Shown here piece by piece: positions 37,301 to 49,886 of a DNA stretch of 64,000 bases. Numbering within the stretch: position 1 is the stretch's first letter; every line of letters starts with the position of its first letter. The stretch covers positions 21,542,783 to 21,606,782 of the forward strand of contig OZ020250.1 of the NCBI GenBank assembly GCA_963971285.1. The letters are read 5' to 3'. The position numbers were made by a program, and so were the translations under genes. Source of the stretch: Astropecten irregularis. Its lineage: Eukaryota; Echinodermata; Asteroidea; Paxillosida; Astropectinidae. Under the pieces are notes generated by a model that saw only the letters and a list, made by a program, of their open reading frames with translations, did no database searches and had not been told where the DNA came from.

Positions 37301-40300
37301 GAAAAAGTGCAGAAGATATAACTCGCTGGCCAATACTGAGGTTTGACCAAAGCTGGACGCCCCATGGAACCGATGGAAAAATCGATAGAAACGCCATGTG
37401 TGCTGTGGAAAAATTGATAGTACCATGAACGGGTGAAATTAGGTGCTTTGTGAGTAATGGGGCTCACCGGTGTGCAGGTAACAAAGCGGCCGGCCTGCTC
37501 AACAATCACCTGGTCCACTGAAACATTCAAGACTGCCCAGCTTTCGTATCGATGGCCCGGGTACGCAATCAATATTTTTTCGGGAGCAAGGGAGACGTGG
37601 AGGAACAAGGGAGCGGCTCACAGAGAATAAAATGGAGAAGAAAAAAAACTGAACGAAAAAATCTTTTATACCTAGTTGCCGTGGGCAAGGCTTAATATAC
37701 AAGCACCCAATCCGTCACATTGCTGTTTCAATCTGCCCACGTCTCACACTGGTAATCAAAACCCGTAGGAAAGACGTTAGGGTTGGGTGGGATTGTTGGA
37801 GACGGCAGAAGAAGAAAAAAACTGGATGATGATGGCGATGTATGGAGGGATAATTTTCTGAAGAGGTTGGTTGACAAAAGGTTCTCACACCTCCACAAGG
37901 TTAGATAACGAGAACTGGATACATGTGCTCACACTCTCAAGAGATAGTAATTGATAGTCATGCCATTCAGAATATCACACAGACTTTAAATGAAAAGTAC
38001 AGAATTTGTGATGAGTCATCTTCGTTGACTGAAGAACCAAATATTCTGTAAAATTTGTAATAGATTTATATAAGGAATTTGAAGAATTTACACTTAATAT
38101 TAGAAATGTGTGAATTTGAAGAGATTCTTTTATGAGGAATCTTGTGGTTTTTACATGGACCAATCAGCTATCTTAGAGATCACTGGTGCCCCGTGGTGAA
38201 TGAAGCTGGTTCCTCGCCACGTGTTACGCGTTCACGGGGCACATGACGGAAAATACCTAAACGTTTTTCGAAGAGGGTGTCGTCAAACTAGATTTTGACC
38301 AATCGACGATTCAAAAATGTAGGTAGGTCCGATTTGTTTCATCACAGATGAAGCAAGATGGAGCAAGATTTCCTTCGTCGCATTCGAGTCAAGTCATTGA
38401 ACTTCCAGTTGGGAAATGAACACACCGATTTGCTTTTTTGTAAAAAAAAAAATCTTTAAAATACTCAAGTCTCTTCCTCAGACACAGAAAACACGCACAT
38501 CTGAAACGTACGATTCTTTTCAGAAAAAAACGTTATCGTTTAATATAATTTAAGTACTTTTCAACATTTATAGTTCAATTTGCCTTAAGTCTACAAAATA
38601 AGTACAAAATGGGTTTATTTTTTTATTCAAATTACAGAACAAGTATACAAACAAACATTTCGTGTTTTGCATCAACTAACATGAAGACAATGGATCATAG
38701 AAAAAACATGTCAAACACATCATTTACTGTTACATTTACTGAAGAAAGTCCTTACTTAAGGACAATATATCTCAAGGCATATTCAAATGAGCCCCAAAAT
38801 AATGAACAATACAGAAAAAATAGTAATTATGTGTCTGTAGTTTATGCAAGGTGTATTATGCAACGTTTAAACACACACAATGCAGTATGAAAAGTAGTTT
38901 TTTTGGTCTTGTTAATTGGTACAAAAATGGACAGCAAAATATATATTTTAAAGTAAGATTTCAGGTCATGTTTACTGAAAGTCGTTGTACATTACTTGTG
39001 CATGTTCAAAATACGCAGTATAAGAGGATCTGTGGGTAAAAATAAGTCACGTGATGCATGTAAACCAGCGAATGTTATCGATATATAATTCGCATGATGC
39101 ATGTATACCAGCGAGGTATGTTTCTTGGATGTCTCTCCATCTTACTGCGTTTAAAAGCTCGTTATGCACCAGCATCACCGCATCCACAATGTACAACAAC
39201 AGCACAGATTCCTTATTTTTCAATTATGCGTAAAAAGAGTACACAATGGGCGAAAAACCTGCATCAAAATATAGATCAAATGCTGTCAGATCCTTTCAAA
39301 AGATTTCAATAATCAAGTCAGGACAATGGGAGTTAACGACCTTGAAGTAAAAAAAGAAAAGCTGTGAATTAAAACCCAAAATGATCTTTACCAATGACTG
39401 AGTGACCAGTGGTAATCCAACGATTAAAATGTTGCCAAAATGAAAGTTTTAGGAGGACCATGGAGTTATGAATCCTTCACGATCCATTTCTTCCTCCATG
39501 GGAGGACAAATTGCAACAAAGTTGTGGGAAACAAATCTCGGATTAAAAAATCTTCCAAGGGGATATTTTGGTATCAATTGGCGTCGACCAATAGAAACAA
39601 AGTACATGTAAAACAATGCAGTTCAAATGATGTGTTCCTATATGTATAGGGCCTACACAATATGCTTCACCAAGGGAAATTGACGAATTGGGATTTGATG
39701 TTCACAAGCCTTTTTCCCCCTGTATGGGAGCATAGGAGTAAAAGCGGCTGAGCTCTGTGCGGCAGCAGCTTGAATCGGCTGAGTAAATACAAAGTGCCCA
39801 TGGTGAATGGAACACAAACCAAGGTCGGTCATTGTACATTGTACCTATTGGCGAATTTACAATACAAACTAAAAAGCACGTAGAGAAAAAAAAACCACCA
39901 AATGGTAAACAATATATCGTGCCTTTCTATATTATGTTAATTTTGTTTTCTCAGATAATTCGGCGTAATACAACTCCAAGCTCTGTCCATCCAGCCACTG
40001 TCATATCATACAGACACGGAAAAAGAAAAGAAAAAAAGTTCGCTGTGAAAAGTGAACATCGTCTGTGCGGTGTTTTCTGTTTTCTTTTTTTGGCTATTCT
40101 TTTTAATGGAGGATTTTTGTCGTGCGATCAAGCACAGATAACCTTTGACCTCTCCGAAGCCAACACAAAGCCGTGTGAACAAAGCTATATGTGCACCACT
40201 TTGGTTGTATAAATGCAAGCGATATGAAGCTAAAGATGCAATTGATATTTAATACTGTCCTCTACCAATTATGATATTTTTTAGGTGTACCAGTACAAGT

Positions 40301-42814
40301 ACGTTCATGAAAATAGTGCGCCAATGTTCCAACGTTGGATAGAACATAAAACGGCGTAAAACTTTCAATTTGGCATACATTAAGATATTCTGTGTCTCAG
40401 TATGAATGAATGGCACGAATCATTTTACTTCATCTGTTTAAGGAAACAATTTAAAAAAGAAATCCTTGATCTAAACCTATACAAGATAGGGGCCATTCAG
40501 AAATGCCTTAACTCAACCAGGAAACTCATTTTGAAAATCGAAACTGCACCCAGTGTTAATTGAATGAAAAGTGAAAAGCCAGGATACTGAATTGAACACA
40601 AATTTCAAAGGGAAATTTGGAGTTTTTAAAAACTTTTGAGGCAATTGGAAACTTCGTGGTCACAAAAGGTAGGGCAATACACTTTGGATTTAAACAAACC
40701 AAATTCATTCATGGGAATGGTTTAGAGGACCATTTTGATGAAATTCGTCTCAACGGTGTATAAAATATCAAAACCTCTAATATACAAGGAAAGGTGCAGT
40801 GTTTTTTAAGACTTCGTACTTTGATCACTCTTTCGTACAGAGTTCATTTACATCCATTACTATAAAAAAGGTTAATTTACCAATCATAAGGCCACCTTCA
40901 TTTCTTATTTTGATAAATGAAAGGTCATTGTTGTGTGTTTTTTTAATCTATAAAAGAATGGCCATAAATAAACTGCATAGGCTTCTGTTTCACAACATAC
41001 CTGAATTGTCAGTAAAAATGGTGCACAAATTCGCTTCGTGTTTTGTCTTAAATAAAGGAGAATTGAAAATGGCTCAGAGGACCTTTAGGAAAACTACGAT
41101 TGTACAAAACGATACGTTGTCGTTAAACATTCTCTTTAGAAGGCCCTGATTGGTGGTTAAATTTAACAGCATTAAAAACAACCAGGGAGGACAAAAAAAG
41201 AGGGTACCAATTAAAATTAAAAAATATAATTTTGTCGTTTAAATACTGATTGTTAGCTTTCGTGGCGACTGACATCACTGGTTATGAAAAAAATGACGAA
41301 TACAAAATACACAAATGGCAGTAATAATACACATAGTCTATACAATATAGGCACCAATGGTACTTGGAGCACTTTTGGTGTGTAAATAGTAAAATAATCA
41401 TTTAAAAGATAAAAAAAACCACCCAATGCATGATATAAACAACACGTTTTCGTTATAGACTACAAACAAGCAGGTGATTTCTGTTGTTCAAACAAGAGGG
41501 TCCATTATATCGCAACAGCATTAACAAATAAAACGTCAGAACCAAAACATGAAGAAAGAGAGTATGTGAGAGAAGACAAAAAATCATCCCCAGATTTTGT
41601 GAGTACGAGAAAATGGTTTGTACCGACCATTGTCGCAACCTGACATGGTGATCCCGGCCCACGAGAGTGCTAGACTTCTGGGGTCGATTACCTTGGTAGT
41701 GGATCCACTTGATATCCAAGAATTCAGTGGCGTTTATACAAGCGATACGGAAAACCCGAGAGCGGTAATAATACATGCACGATAACAGCCAGTGTGGGTT
41801 GGTTACCAATAAGTTATCTTATATCTTCCTGTACAGGTAGATCGACGTATAGTGCGCAAGTGCGACAGGTGTCAATCAATTACCACGGCCGTGAACTTGA
41901 TGACTCCGTGCAAAGGGAGAGCCCAGCCAAAACGGGGTTCAATTCTCTTACTAATTATTATCTTCTTTATATATATATTTATATATATATAACTCTTTAT
42001 ACAAGAATTTATCCGTCAGTACCGTGAATGGCAGTGTAAAATTACAACAACAACAAAAAGAATGACAATAATCTACCCTGGGGTTCTCCTTCAAGCCCAG
42101 GTAATTTTTGTCCCTCGTAAAAATTGTCAACGAATACACTATGCTGTTCGCCAGAAAATAAAATACAACACTATTTACAAGTGAGTTATCACATATCGGG
42201 TCCATTGGTGCACATTCAAAGTATCTGAAGAAGCCAATATGGCGTCGGTCGGGGCACCAGTTGATTAGCTGAGCATCCGCGCAAACAATGGTCGTGTACT
42301 TGGGTTACCAGCGAAGACAATCCACAGCGTGTTTATAGCCGAAGCAAACTCCTTTCGTCTTCTTGTCCAAACACACAGGGTATTAATTCTGGAGGTAACC
42401 CACTCACATTCACCACGCGTCGTTCCATGAACATTGTCATCTTCTCTAGCTTTTCAGACGGTTTGTGGAAACAACCCGCTCCCAAAGAAGGAATACACTA
42501 GAAGTTACAATCTCTACAGTGTGAGATGCTCTATAAACCTTTGAACATTTTACACAGCTAATGCTCAGCATCAAAAATCCAAGTGTCGAGCGTGACAAGT
42601 TAGTAGGTAGTAGTAGTAGTGTGCATTGATGTGATGTCGAGTACATTACGGAGTACTCCAATCTTGAGGGACCAGTTCACTGTCCGATTTTGAGGGGGCG
42701 TGGTCCACAATGAGGGCGTAAATTCGCCGGCTTGGCCGACTTAAAAAAAAGGGTTCTATTTATATATTTATATATAGACAGAAAGTTGTCTCAGTTGTTG
42801 TTAAAAAAAATTGT
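34376..42814. other. Noncoding stretch 3' of the SOSTDC1-like gene
   Basis: No gene was recognised. It includes AT-rich sequence and a TA-rich microsatellite at about 41968-41992. The last part should hold the SOSTDC1-like 3' UTR. The TATA/TAAA-rich stretch at 42757-42776 is the only candidate polyadenylation region close to the stop, and is uncertain. Confidence 0.4.
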
Positions 42815-45800
42815 CTAACTGGGAATTCTGCTATCCGCACGGTGTGATGGGAGACGGGCGGATCTTTGTTCTCTGTCTCGCCGTCGGTTGCTCCGCTCCG
42901 TGTTCTGTTTTTTCTCGTTTTTCCTGTCCCGTCGCCTTTCCTCTCTGCTCCGCCTGTCTTCGTTGGCGTTTTCGTTGGTGTTATCCATGTCCGACTCGTT
43001 GTGGCGCTTATCGTATCGCTTGCACTTGCAACTCTTGACCGTGCGAATGCGGTAAGTCCGCCGCTCACTGTTGGCGCACACAAGGTGCACGCGGCGCTGT
43101 CGCACCACATCGTTCACGCACCGCCACTCCTTGGTCTTGTGCCCTGACCACACTTTGATGTCGGCTCCCCAGTCCAGCAAGGTCTTGGGGACGCACTCGC
43201 CGGCGCACACCACCTCCGTGATGGGCTTGGCACTCGTGCAAAATCCATCGGAGATGTAGCGCTTGGAGCGAAGCTCCGTACACGATAGATCATCTGCAAG
43301 TGGATAAGAACAAAAGCCGAAATCAATACAGAGAAAATCAATCGAAGGAACACAGCAAATCCTGTGTCACGATGCAAGGTAACAGAAAGCGTCACAAGTT
43401 CTGACCTCCTGCACTACCTATGTCACCTTCTACAGAGTGCAGTAGTTTGGGATTTAATGTTAAACTAGACCCAGATTTGTCCCCTGTTCTTGAAAGATGT
43501 TGGTATGACGTCTTCATGACGCCATACCAACGTGAATCACAGGGACAATTCAAATAACGCCTATTCGTTGAATAAAAGTCGTTAGAAATCTCCAAGTAGG
43601 TGATTAAAAGACTACCCAGCACCTCCATCCACAGAGAGACCTCTTGGTGCTAGTACTTCCAGCTACAGGGCGTTAATTCACTGTTGGCACAAGGCGCAAA
43701 TATACCACAAATCCCGCTCTCTGTTCTAATATTGATCCTGTGTATGGTCATGTATACTCTTAATATCGAAGTACCTGGGCTGAGCAAATATGTTTTTTAA
43801 AACAAACAAACAAATAAGATATGTATATAACACCACGTTGGTGTCTTCGACGGAGTGTGTGAGTGTGTACAAATGGTGATATATAATTCACGGGTTACAA
43901 GATGCTGTAGTGGATTGACCGAGTACCTTGGCCAAGTACCATTTGCACTCTTAGGTGAAATATAAACTGTCGGGAAGTAAACGAAACTTAACTAGCAGTA
44001 GGGCACGGCTAGGGCACGGGTTATATACAGCAGTACAATAGTGGGCATTGATCGCATAATATTCACCAGGCACGTCTTGCCAACATCCGTGACCTTTCAG
44101 CGAAAAAGAGCCGGTGCGTGGTCGGCAGTCCGCAGCTCAACTTAACACACAAACAACAAAATAGCAGGTTGCTGGTGATTTAGTTGCAGGGCACGTAATT
44201 CTAAGAAAGTGAAAGATGATGGGGCGTTTATATACACGTCTTCCGTACTAAACGCGAACGTTATACGCGTTTTTGCGTTGCGACGCCACTTGAGCCTTGT
44301 AATACGCGAGGCACCTGACTTGATAAGTTGCTTCGGACGTGTTCCCTGGACGCAGAAGAGCCAGCTTGGCAAAACTACCTCAGGGTCGCAGACATTGCGA
44401 GATGTCAGAGCTAACGTATGTTGATATCCCGTGGGTGTGTACGCTATGCTTCTTCCAACAGAATCTACCAGCAGTACAATTTTAGACCTAGGGAGTGCAA
44501 CCCACTCAGATTGAGGGTCTTCATCCCCTTCTCAGTCCACCAGGACCTCACCCTGATGTTGGAATAGTCCTGGGATTTTCAGCAAGATGAAAAATCGCTA
44601 GCAGATCGGTTGGCAAACTGAGGAGGTATATGCAACGATTGGAAAGCATTGACTGCTCTACCTCATTTTCCAAGTTTTGTCTTCTACCAAACAGATAAAA
44701 TATGTAATTGTACAACATGTTTTCTTCTCGAATAGGTAACAGTACTAATCTCGAATTTTGACAAGAACTGGCTGAAAAGCAGTACCAAAACACAGTCATA
44801 ATGACTATGCATTTCCATCTTTAAAAGAATAACCTGGCATCATTTTTCCTGAACTTTGCCTAAATGCCAAACGAGAAATTTAACAATACTCTCCTATCAG
44901 GAAAAAACTTAAGTATAAACACACATAAAACAGAACGAATGTATACATTGGCAAAAGAGAAAATATAACTCGCTTGTGCTAGCTTGGTGTTTCAATCCAT
45001 ATAATAAGTTCTTTTCAAAGCGACCGTTCGCAGGGGGAGGGCTGTGCTGTGAGAAAACACCAAAAAAGCTTGATCCCATTGAAAGCTGTTAAAATGTCTG
45101 CCGGTGATTTTGAAGGAGAGAGGTGAGCGCACAAAACACTCGGTGCTAAATGTGCACGTGCATCGGGGCGAATATCTGTTAAAATTGCAGCGGGAGGGCT
45201 CGAGCAAGCTACGAAGCTGGCTGGGGTTTTCACACGACTGGGGTGTTTTTCCTTCCAGTCAAAGTAACCATTGGCTGCCAGAGATTGAGAGAGAGAAGCG
45301 TGCACGTACGCTATTTATAAATATGTTAAAAAACATACAAAATGTGTATGGCTGTTATAATACACAGAGCGGCTACGGCAGAGTGGGCCCAAGCATTAGG
45401 CTTATACGGTCCCCATAGTACTCCTCAGGAGCAATACACAGTATTTTTGTTCGGCAGTTTGAATGGCAATTGTGCGCGAGTACAAAGGTAGCCGGGTCCA
45501 CTGCAAGAGCCGACCATGAATAATTATTATGATTAAAATACGGGGTCTCCGTGCTGTTGGATCGGAACGGTTACACCGGTCACACTTGGTGAAGATTCTT
45601 AAGCCAGCGTACGGTGACTTCATTCCTCAGTTTCTTTTACCTATTTCGAAGGATCTGTTTTGTTTTATTCTGCCCAGTCCCAGTTTGTTTAGGAAGAGAA
45701 AATGATGTATAGAATTGCAAAAAGGAATTCCAAACACAAGGCGTAACGTGGGCCTAAGGATAACAGATCAAATCACTGAAAATGTTTTTGAAGCCAACTT

Positions 45801-46793
45801 TTTGAGTGGAAAACATTCATGAGGCGTATTATTAAACAATCGCGAAACCACTGCGCTCAAAGTTTGTGGGAAGTCGAGCCGTGCATTTTGTTTTCGCGCA
45901 AGAAACGAAAAGGTTTTCATTTGTAAAAACTAAAATGTTGCTCAGATTTGTTTTGTTTTTTTTAGTTTGTATCATGACGAATTCAATAGGTTATACGTGG
46001 TGACACGAATTAATGCAAGCAGGATTCTGCATTATATTCTGGTTGCAAGGTTAGCTTCGTTGGTACGATTGAAAGTAAACGGGTAAAAGGTTGGGCCTTT
46101 TGGTGCGAGTAAATCCGTGCAAGGTCTCTCTCTGCCACAGCTTTGCCACAGGCGCACAGAGTGGGAACCTTTCTGCTTGAAAAAAAAAAGTTCGCGTGAA
46201 AGAACATTCTTTTCAAAAGGGCAAAGAATATTGAATAAGCCCTTGCCTGTATGGTCAATAGACTGCTATTGTTTACATGCCCATTGGGTGTATGGCACGG
46301 ACTATAATATATAGCCTGTTAAGTATAAGCAGGGCATTGAAGCCTGTCTTAGCCATCCAGTGTGTGTGTGTGGTGGAGCTAGTGCGCTGTGTGCGTATGT
46401 GATGTGTGTACAAACCACGGTTTTATCAATAGAACAGGACTCTGTGCCGTTTTGGAGTTGAGAGTGGCCCCCCATATCAATGAATGAATGGCCGCGGTAT
46501 CGGCTTGCGCCCAGCCTGCACCAAGCCCCCTGTCAACTCCTCCACATACCTGGATCATAAGGCGTCTCTGCAACCTCATCCACATCGTGTAAGGGTCCAC
46601 CGATCATTCCAGAGTCGTACTGACTTCCTCTATCGCTTTGGCCGTCGCTCTGCTGTTGTTGCGCCAGAACGACCGGCAAAAAGTCCGTGGCTGTGCTATC
46701 CGTATCCACAAGCAGACCGGTCGTTACGCAGTACAGCAACATGCTCCACAAGACAGCCGCTCCCAGCCATATCCTGGACGCTGGGATCCACAT
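42815..46793 (-). CDS. SOSTDC1: Sclerostin/SOSTDC1 (Wise) family secreted cystine-knot protein
   Basis: Two minus-strand exons, 46793-46550 and 43293-42815, join in phase 1 (CCAG|GTATGT donor, CTTGCAG acceptor) to 723 bp, 240 residues. ATG 46793 has A at -3 and starts a signal peptide with hydrophobic core IWLGAAVLWSMLLYCV. Residues from about 83 carry the family cystine knot: SCTELRSKRYISDGFC, VVCAGEC, EWRCVNDVVRQRRVHLVC and SCKCKRYDKRHNESD, with all eight family cysteines and the NES glycosylation sequon. The C-terminal 60 residues are very basic (RREERRRDRK type), as expected for heparan-sulfate binding. Vertebrate relatives are extracellular BMP and Wnt/LRP modulators. The loop between GEC and WRC is 24 residues, about four fewer than in vertebrate SOSTDC1, and lacks N-x-I. 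SOST and SOSTDC1 cannot be separated firmly; the closer match is SOSTDC1. Confidence 0.93.
43477..43548. repeat. Pre-miRNA-like hairpin in the SOSTDC1-like intron
   Basis: GTTGGTATGACGTC (43499-43512) and GACGCCATACCAAC (43518-43531) pair at 13 of 14 positions around a 5-base loop TTCAT. Outside them TTGTCCC(C)TGT and ACAGGGACAA form a second stem of about 10 pairs across an internal loop. The whole is 72 bases, the size of an animal pre-miRNA, but the internal loop is large. A fold-back repeat is the alternative. Confidence 0.5.
43549..46549. other. Remainder of the 3.3-kb intron of the SOSTDC1-like gene
   Basis: No additional exon was recognised. The phase match between the two exons leaves no need for one. 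Confidence 0.5.
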
Positions 46794-47270
46794 GGTTGTT
46801 ATACCTCCCGGGGAAGTTATCCCGCTGACTACGGCCGGCGACTTCTGGGCTCTGCGGGTAAAGTTTCACATGAAGAAAACTCGTCAAAAGCGCGGGAATG
46901 GTGGACGATCATGACAGTACGATCCAGACTGCAACTACATGACAATAGAAACTGAGGACCGTGTACGTTGTGGAGTTACCTATACTCGCACTGAACACGT
47001 ACCGACACTCCAAGGGGGCGTGGCCCTGGCTGGTGTCAATCATCCACGAGAGCCTGCTTTCCGTGGTGTGGTTTGACTCGCTGTAGCCGATCACATGCTA
47101 CATGTCACGGCCTCGTTCTATAGAGCACGGTGATGTGACAGCATGACAAAAGATCAACAATGAGAGTGGGCGGAGCATAAACATGTCGTATACAAAATGT
47201 CGACTGACGGTGCTTTTATGATAAATAAAATCAAAAAAGAACTAGACATTGTGATTGTAGTAACAACCAC
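46794..47270. other. Region 5' of the SOSTDC1-like gene
   Basis: This region should contain the 5' UTR and promoter. No TATA box or other core element could be assigned. Confidence 0.35.
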
Positions 47271-48864
47271 TAGGTGTTCGGGGTCTCATTTCGTAGTGGA
47301 ACTGTTATATGAACGTATGTTGGAATATATGAGATCAATCATCCCTCATATGATGGCATACTGAAACACATACATACACATAAACTGCGTGACTGTACAA
47401 AATACTTTGATCATGTTGATTGCTTATTTGTACATTGACTGACTGATTATGGAAATGGCGTCACCTTTAAATATATATAATATTGTTTGGACAATAATAT
47501 GATGTGTTGCAGTTTTATTTTGTTTGGTTAAGACATATGGTTTACAAGTGACCATATCTCAACGTAAAGAAACTTAATTTTAGCCCATGGAGTTTAGTTG
47601 CAGTGTTTATGGAACACATTGTCATTTGATAAAATGATGTACAATACTCCGCAACCTACATCGATAGCATTTCGATTAAGATTTGGTGCTGGTATTTTAT
47701 GATATATAATAAGATTTACGTGCAAATATATCTATAGCAAGATGTAAACAAAGTTTTGAGTCACACAATTGGACATTACATGTACATGTACATGTTCTAC
47801 ACAGTGAAATTTTGAACATATATAGTGTATGGGAAAAAGAGTCAATCGATAATCATTTTTTTGTACATGACCATATTTTCACGTAACACAATGTGAGAAT
47901 AATTAAAAAATTCATATAAAATCAAGAGATGCCGTAAATGTTCATTTCAAATCTACGCTGTAAGAACTTTGTCTTGGCCTTTGTATGGTTAAAATTGACT
48001 GTTTAAAAGTGTATGAGGTGTATCAAACTCCTGTGTTGAGGCTATCATGTGTTTCCACTGAGACAATGTAATGAAGCACATTCCAATCACCTTGCAATGA
48101 CTGCCATCTGGTACTAATCAGAGTCTCTTGTAATCACATTACAAGCAGTTTTCACTGGTGTACTCATGTAATTACTGAGTAAACAGTATTGGAATAATTC
48201 AGTAATTTTCCCTTTAAAAGAGCATAACTTCCGGTTGAATGACGTCACAGATTTCAAACTTCACATACATGTCGAGGTACATTAGTGCTTTACACCTACC
48301 AAATTTGGCGGAAATTCATCGTTCACTTTCAGATTACGTAATCACTGTATGTCTTTAATCAACCGTAGAGGGCGCTATATAGCCCGCATGACGTCATTGT
48401 TTATATTTTCTGAAAGCCCAAGACCTTCTCTATCTTTTACCCATTGAGGTTTTTTGTGCCCAAATCCTTCCGTTTTCGAGTTATTTTGAGTCAAACTTCA
48501 ACTTCCGGTAACACCGGAAGTGGAGGACATTTGTACACAACATTGAATATATTAATTGTTGAGATTTACGTGTTGAGTAACATATGTCAATCTCAAAATC
48601 ATAGGTCATGTGGTTCTCAAGTTATAAAGCACCAAAGTTTTTCCTAAAAACGCGTGTAATTTGATACCCGATGACGTCATCATGACGTCAATCTTCTAAA
48701 TACAACTTGACATCATGACCAAAGTTCCCACCAAGTTTCATGTCATTATCTTGTTCCTGTGACCAAGAAGTCCTGCGGACAAGTTTGGGAAGAAAAAAAT
48801 AAAAAAAAGGAAAAAAAAAACTCGTACAATTACAATAGGTGTTCGGCTTGAACCCGAACACCTA
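47271..48864 (+). mobile_element. 1.6-kb non-autonomous element ending in a hairpin
   Basis: The left end TAGGTGTTCGGG (47271-47282) is inverted at the right end as CCCGAACACCTA (48853-48864). The right end also folds on itself: TAGGTGTTCGG (48836-48846), loop CTTGAAC, CCGAACACCTA (48854-48864). An A-rich stretch (about 48788-48820) precedes the hairpin. Four TGACGTCA palindromes lie inside (48240, 48389, 48672, 48683). No protein is encoded. If TA is the target duplication, the element proper is GGTGTTC...GAACACC, consistent with a mariner-type MITE. The A-rich stretch plus hairpin is also compatible with another non-autonomous class. Confidence 0.7.
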
Positions 48865-49840
48865 AATACAAAACGATGACTGAAGCGTAGAGTGAACTAC
48901 AATTTTCTGTCTGTTTCCCCTTGAAAGCTAGGAGTCGAAGGACAGGATATGTGAAAATTGGCCTCCTCGTTAAACACTGTCAATCATAATTATCACTCCT
49001 GTCCTGATCCCTTAAGCATTTCACTCCTCCACTTCTACAAGAAAATATAATAACCTCACCCTTGCAATCCCTCCCTCTTTTGCATCATGCTAATCTCCCC
49101 CATTAACCAATTTTTCAGGAGACCTCTGTCAGAGGTCTCCAACCATGGAGGTATGCTCCATCCAACACTCATCGTCCCACCTCCTGACGGAGGAAGAGAT
49201 AAGTCTCTCTCAATTATAATCAAGGTGTGAAAGTGCTAAGGACTCGGTAATTACTTTTCCCCGCTACCGGCCGGCTACCTGAATTTAACGGTCAGTGCGG
49301 CCGGGACGCCCCCATAATCCAGTCTAGTCTGGAGGAGTGGAGCAGGAGGCAAAGAGCTGCCAGACACATTGAGGTGGAGGAGGGATACAATCCTGCCAAT
49401 GATACTGCCTGTACTTCGGCCAAATTGGGACATAGGCCTAGCATAATGGGCCTAGTATTGTAGCTACTGTTATAGATGCACCGTGAAAATCAAGAGATGG
49501 CAGAAGCCCTAAACAAAATCAGTTGATTCGGACATGGCCTTGTACCCTGTCTGATGTCAAAAGGGTTTACCTTTCTGTCTAGATTTGTTTTTGTTCTGTA
49601 GAGTGACCCTGTATAGCTACAGAGCTAGAGAGAACAAATCAGATAAAACTACCAGGAAGGTATTACGCGGGTCAACGACAAACTCTACAGAGCTATTAAA
49701 AGAAGTCATCAGCCAGAGCTTCACGCGAATGCACCTGAGCAAACTGAACAGGTGTCTGTCAAAAAATTCCCCCTCTCAGTCCGGTCAGTGGATGACCGAC
49801 CACTGGACAGCACCCTCCGTCGATATTTGATTCAGATCCA
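48865..49840. other. Noncoding stretch
   Basis: No gene was recognised. CAGGAGACCTCTGTCAGAGG and similar short inverted pieces near 49117-49142 form a small hairpin. TAGGCCTA is at 49433. Confidence 0.35.
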
Positions 49841-49886
49841 CCCCCCCCCCCCCCCTCCCCCCCCCCCCTACACACACACACACACT
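49841..49886. repeat. Poly-C tract followed by CA microsatellite
   Basis: C15 (49841-49855), T, C12 (49857-49868), then TA and a CA repeat to about 49886. The complementary strand is G-rich enough to form a G-quadruplex. Exact lengths of such homopolymers are often wrong in assemblies. Confidence 0.9.

Noticed and set aside
42760-43110. Other frames over SOSTDC1-like exon 2 (both strands)
   Set aside because: The cystine-knot frame accounts for the sequence, and the other frames lack similarity.
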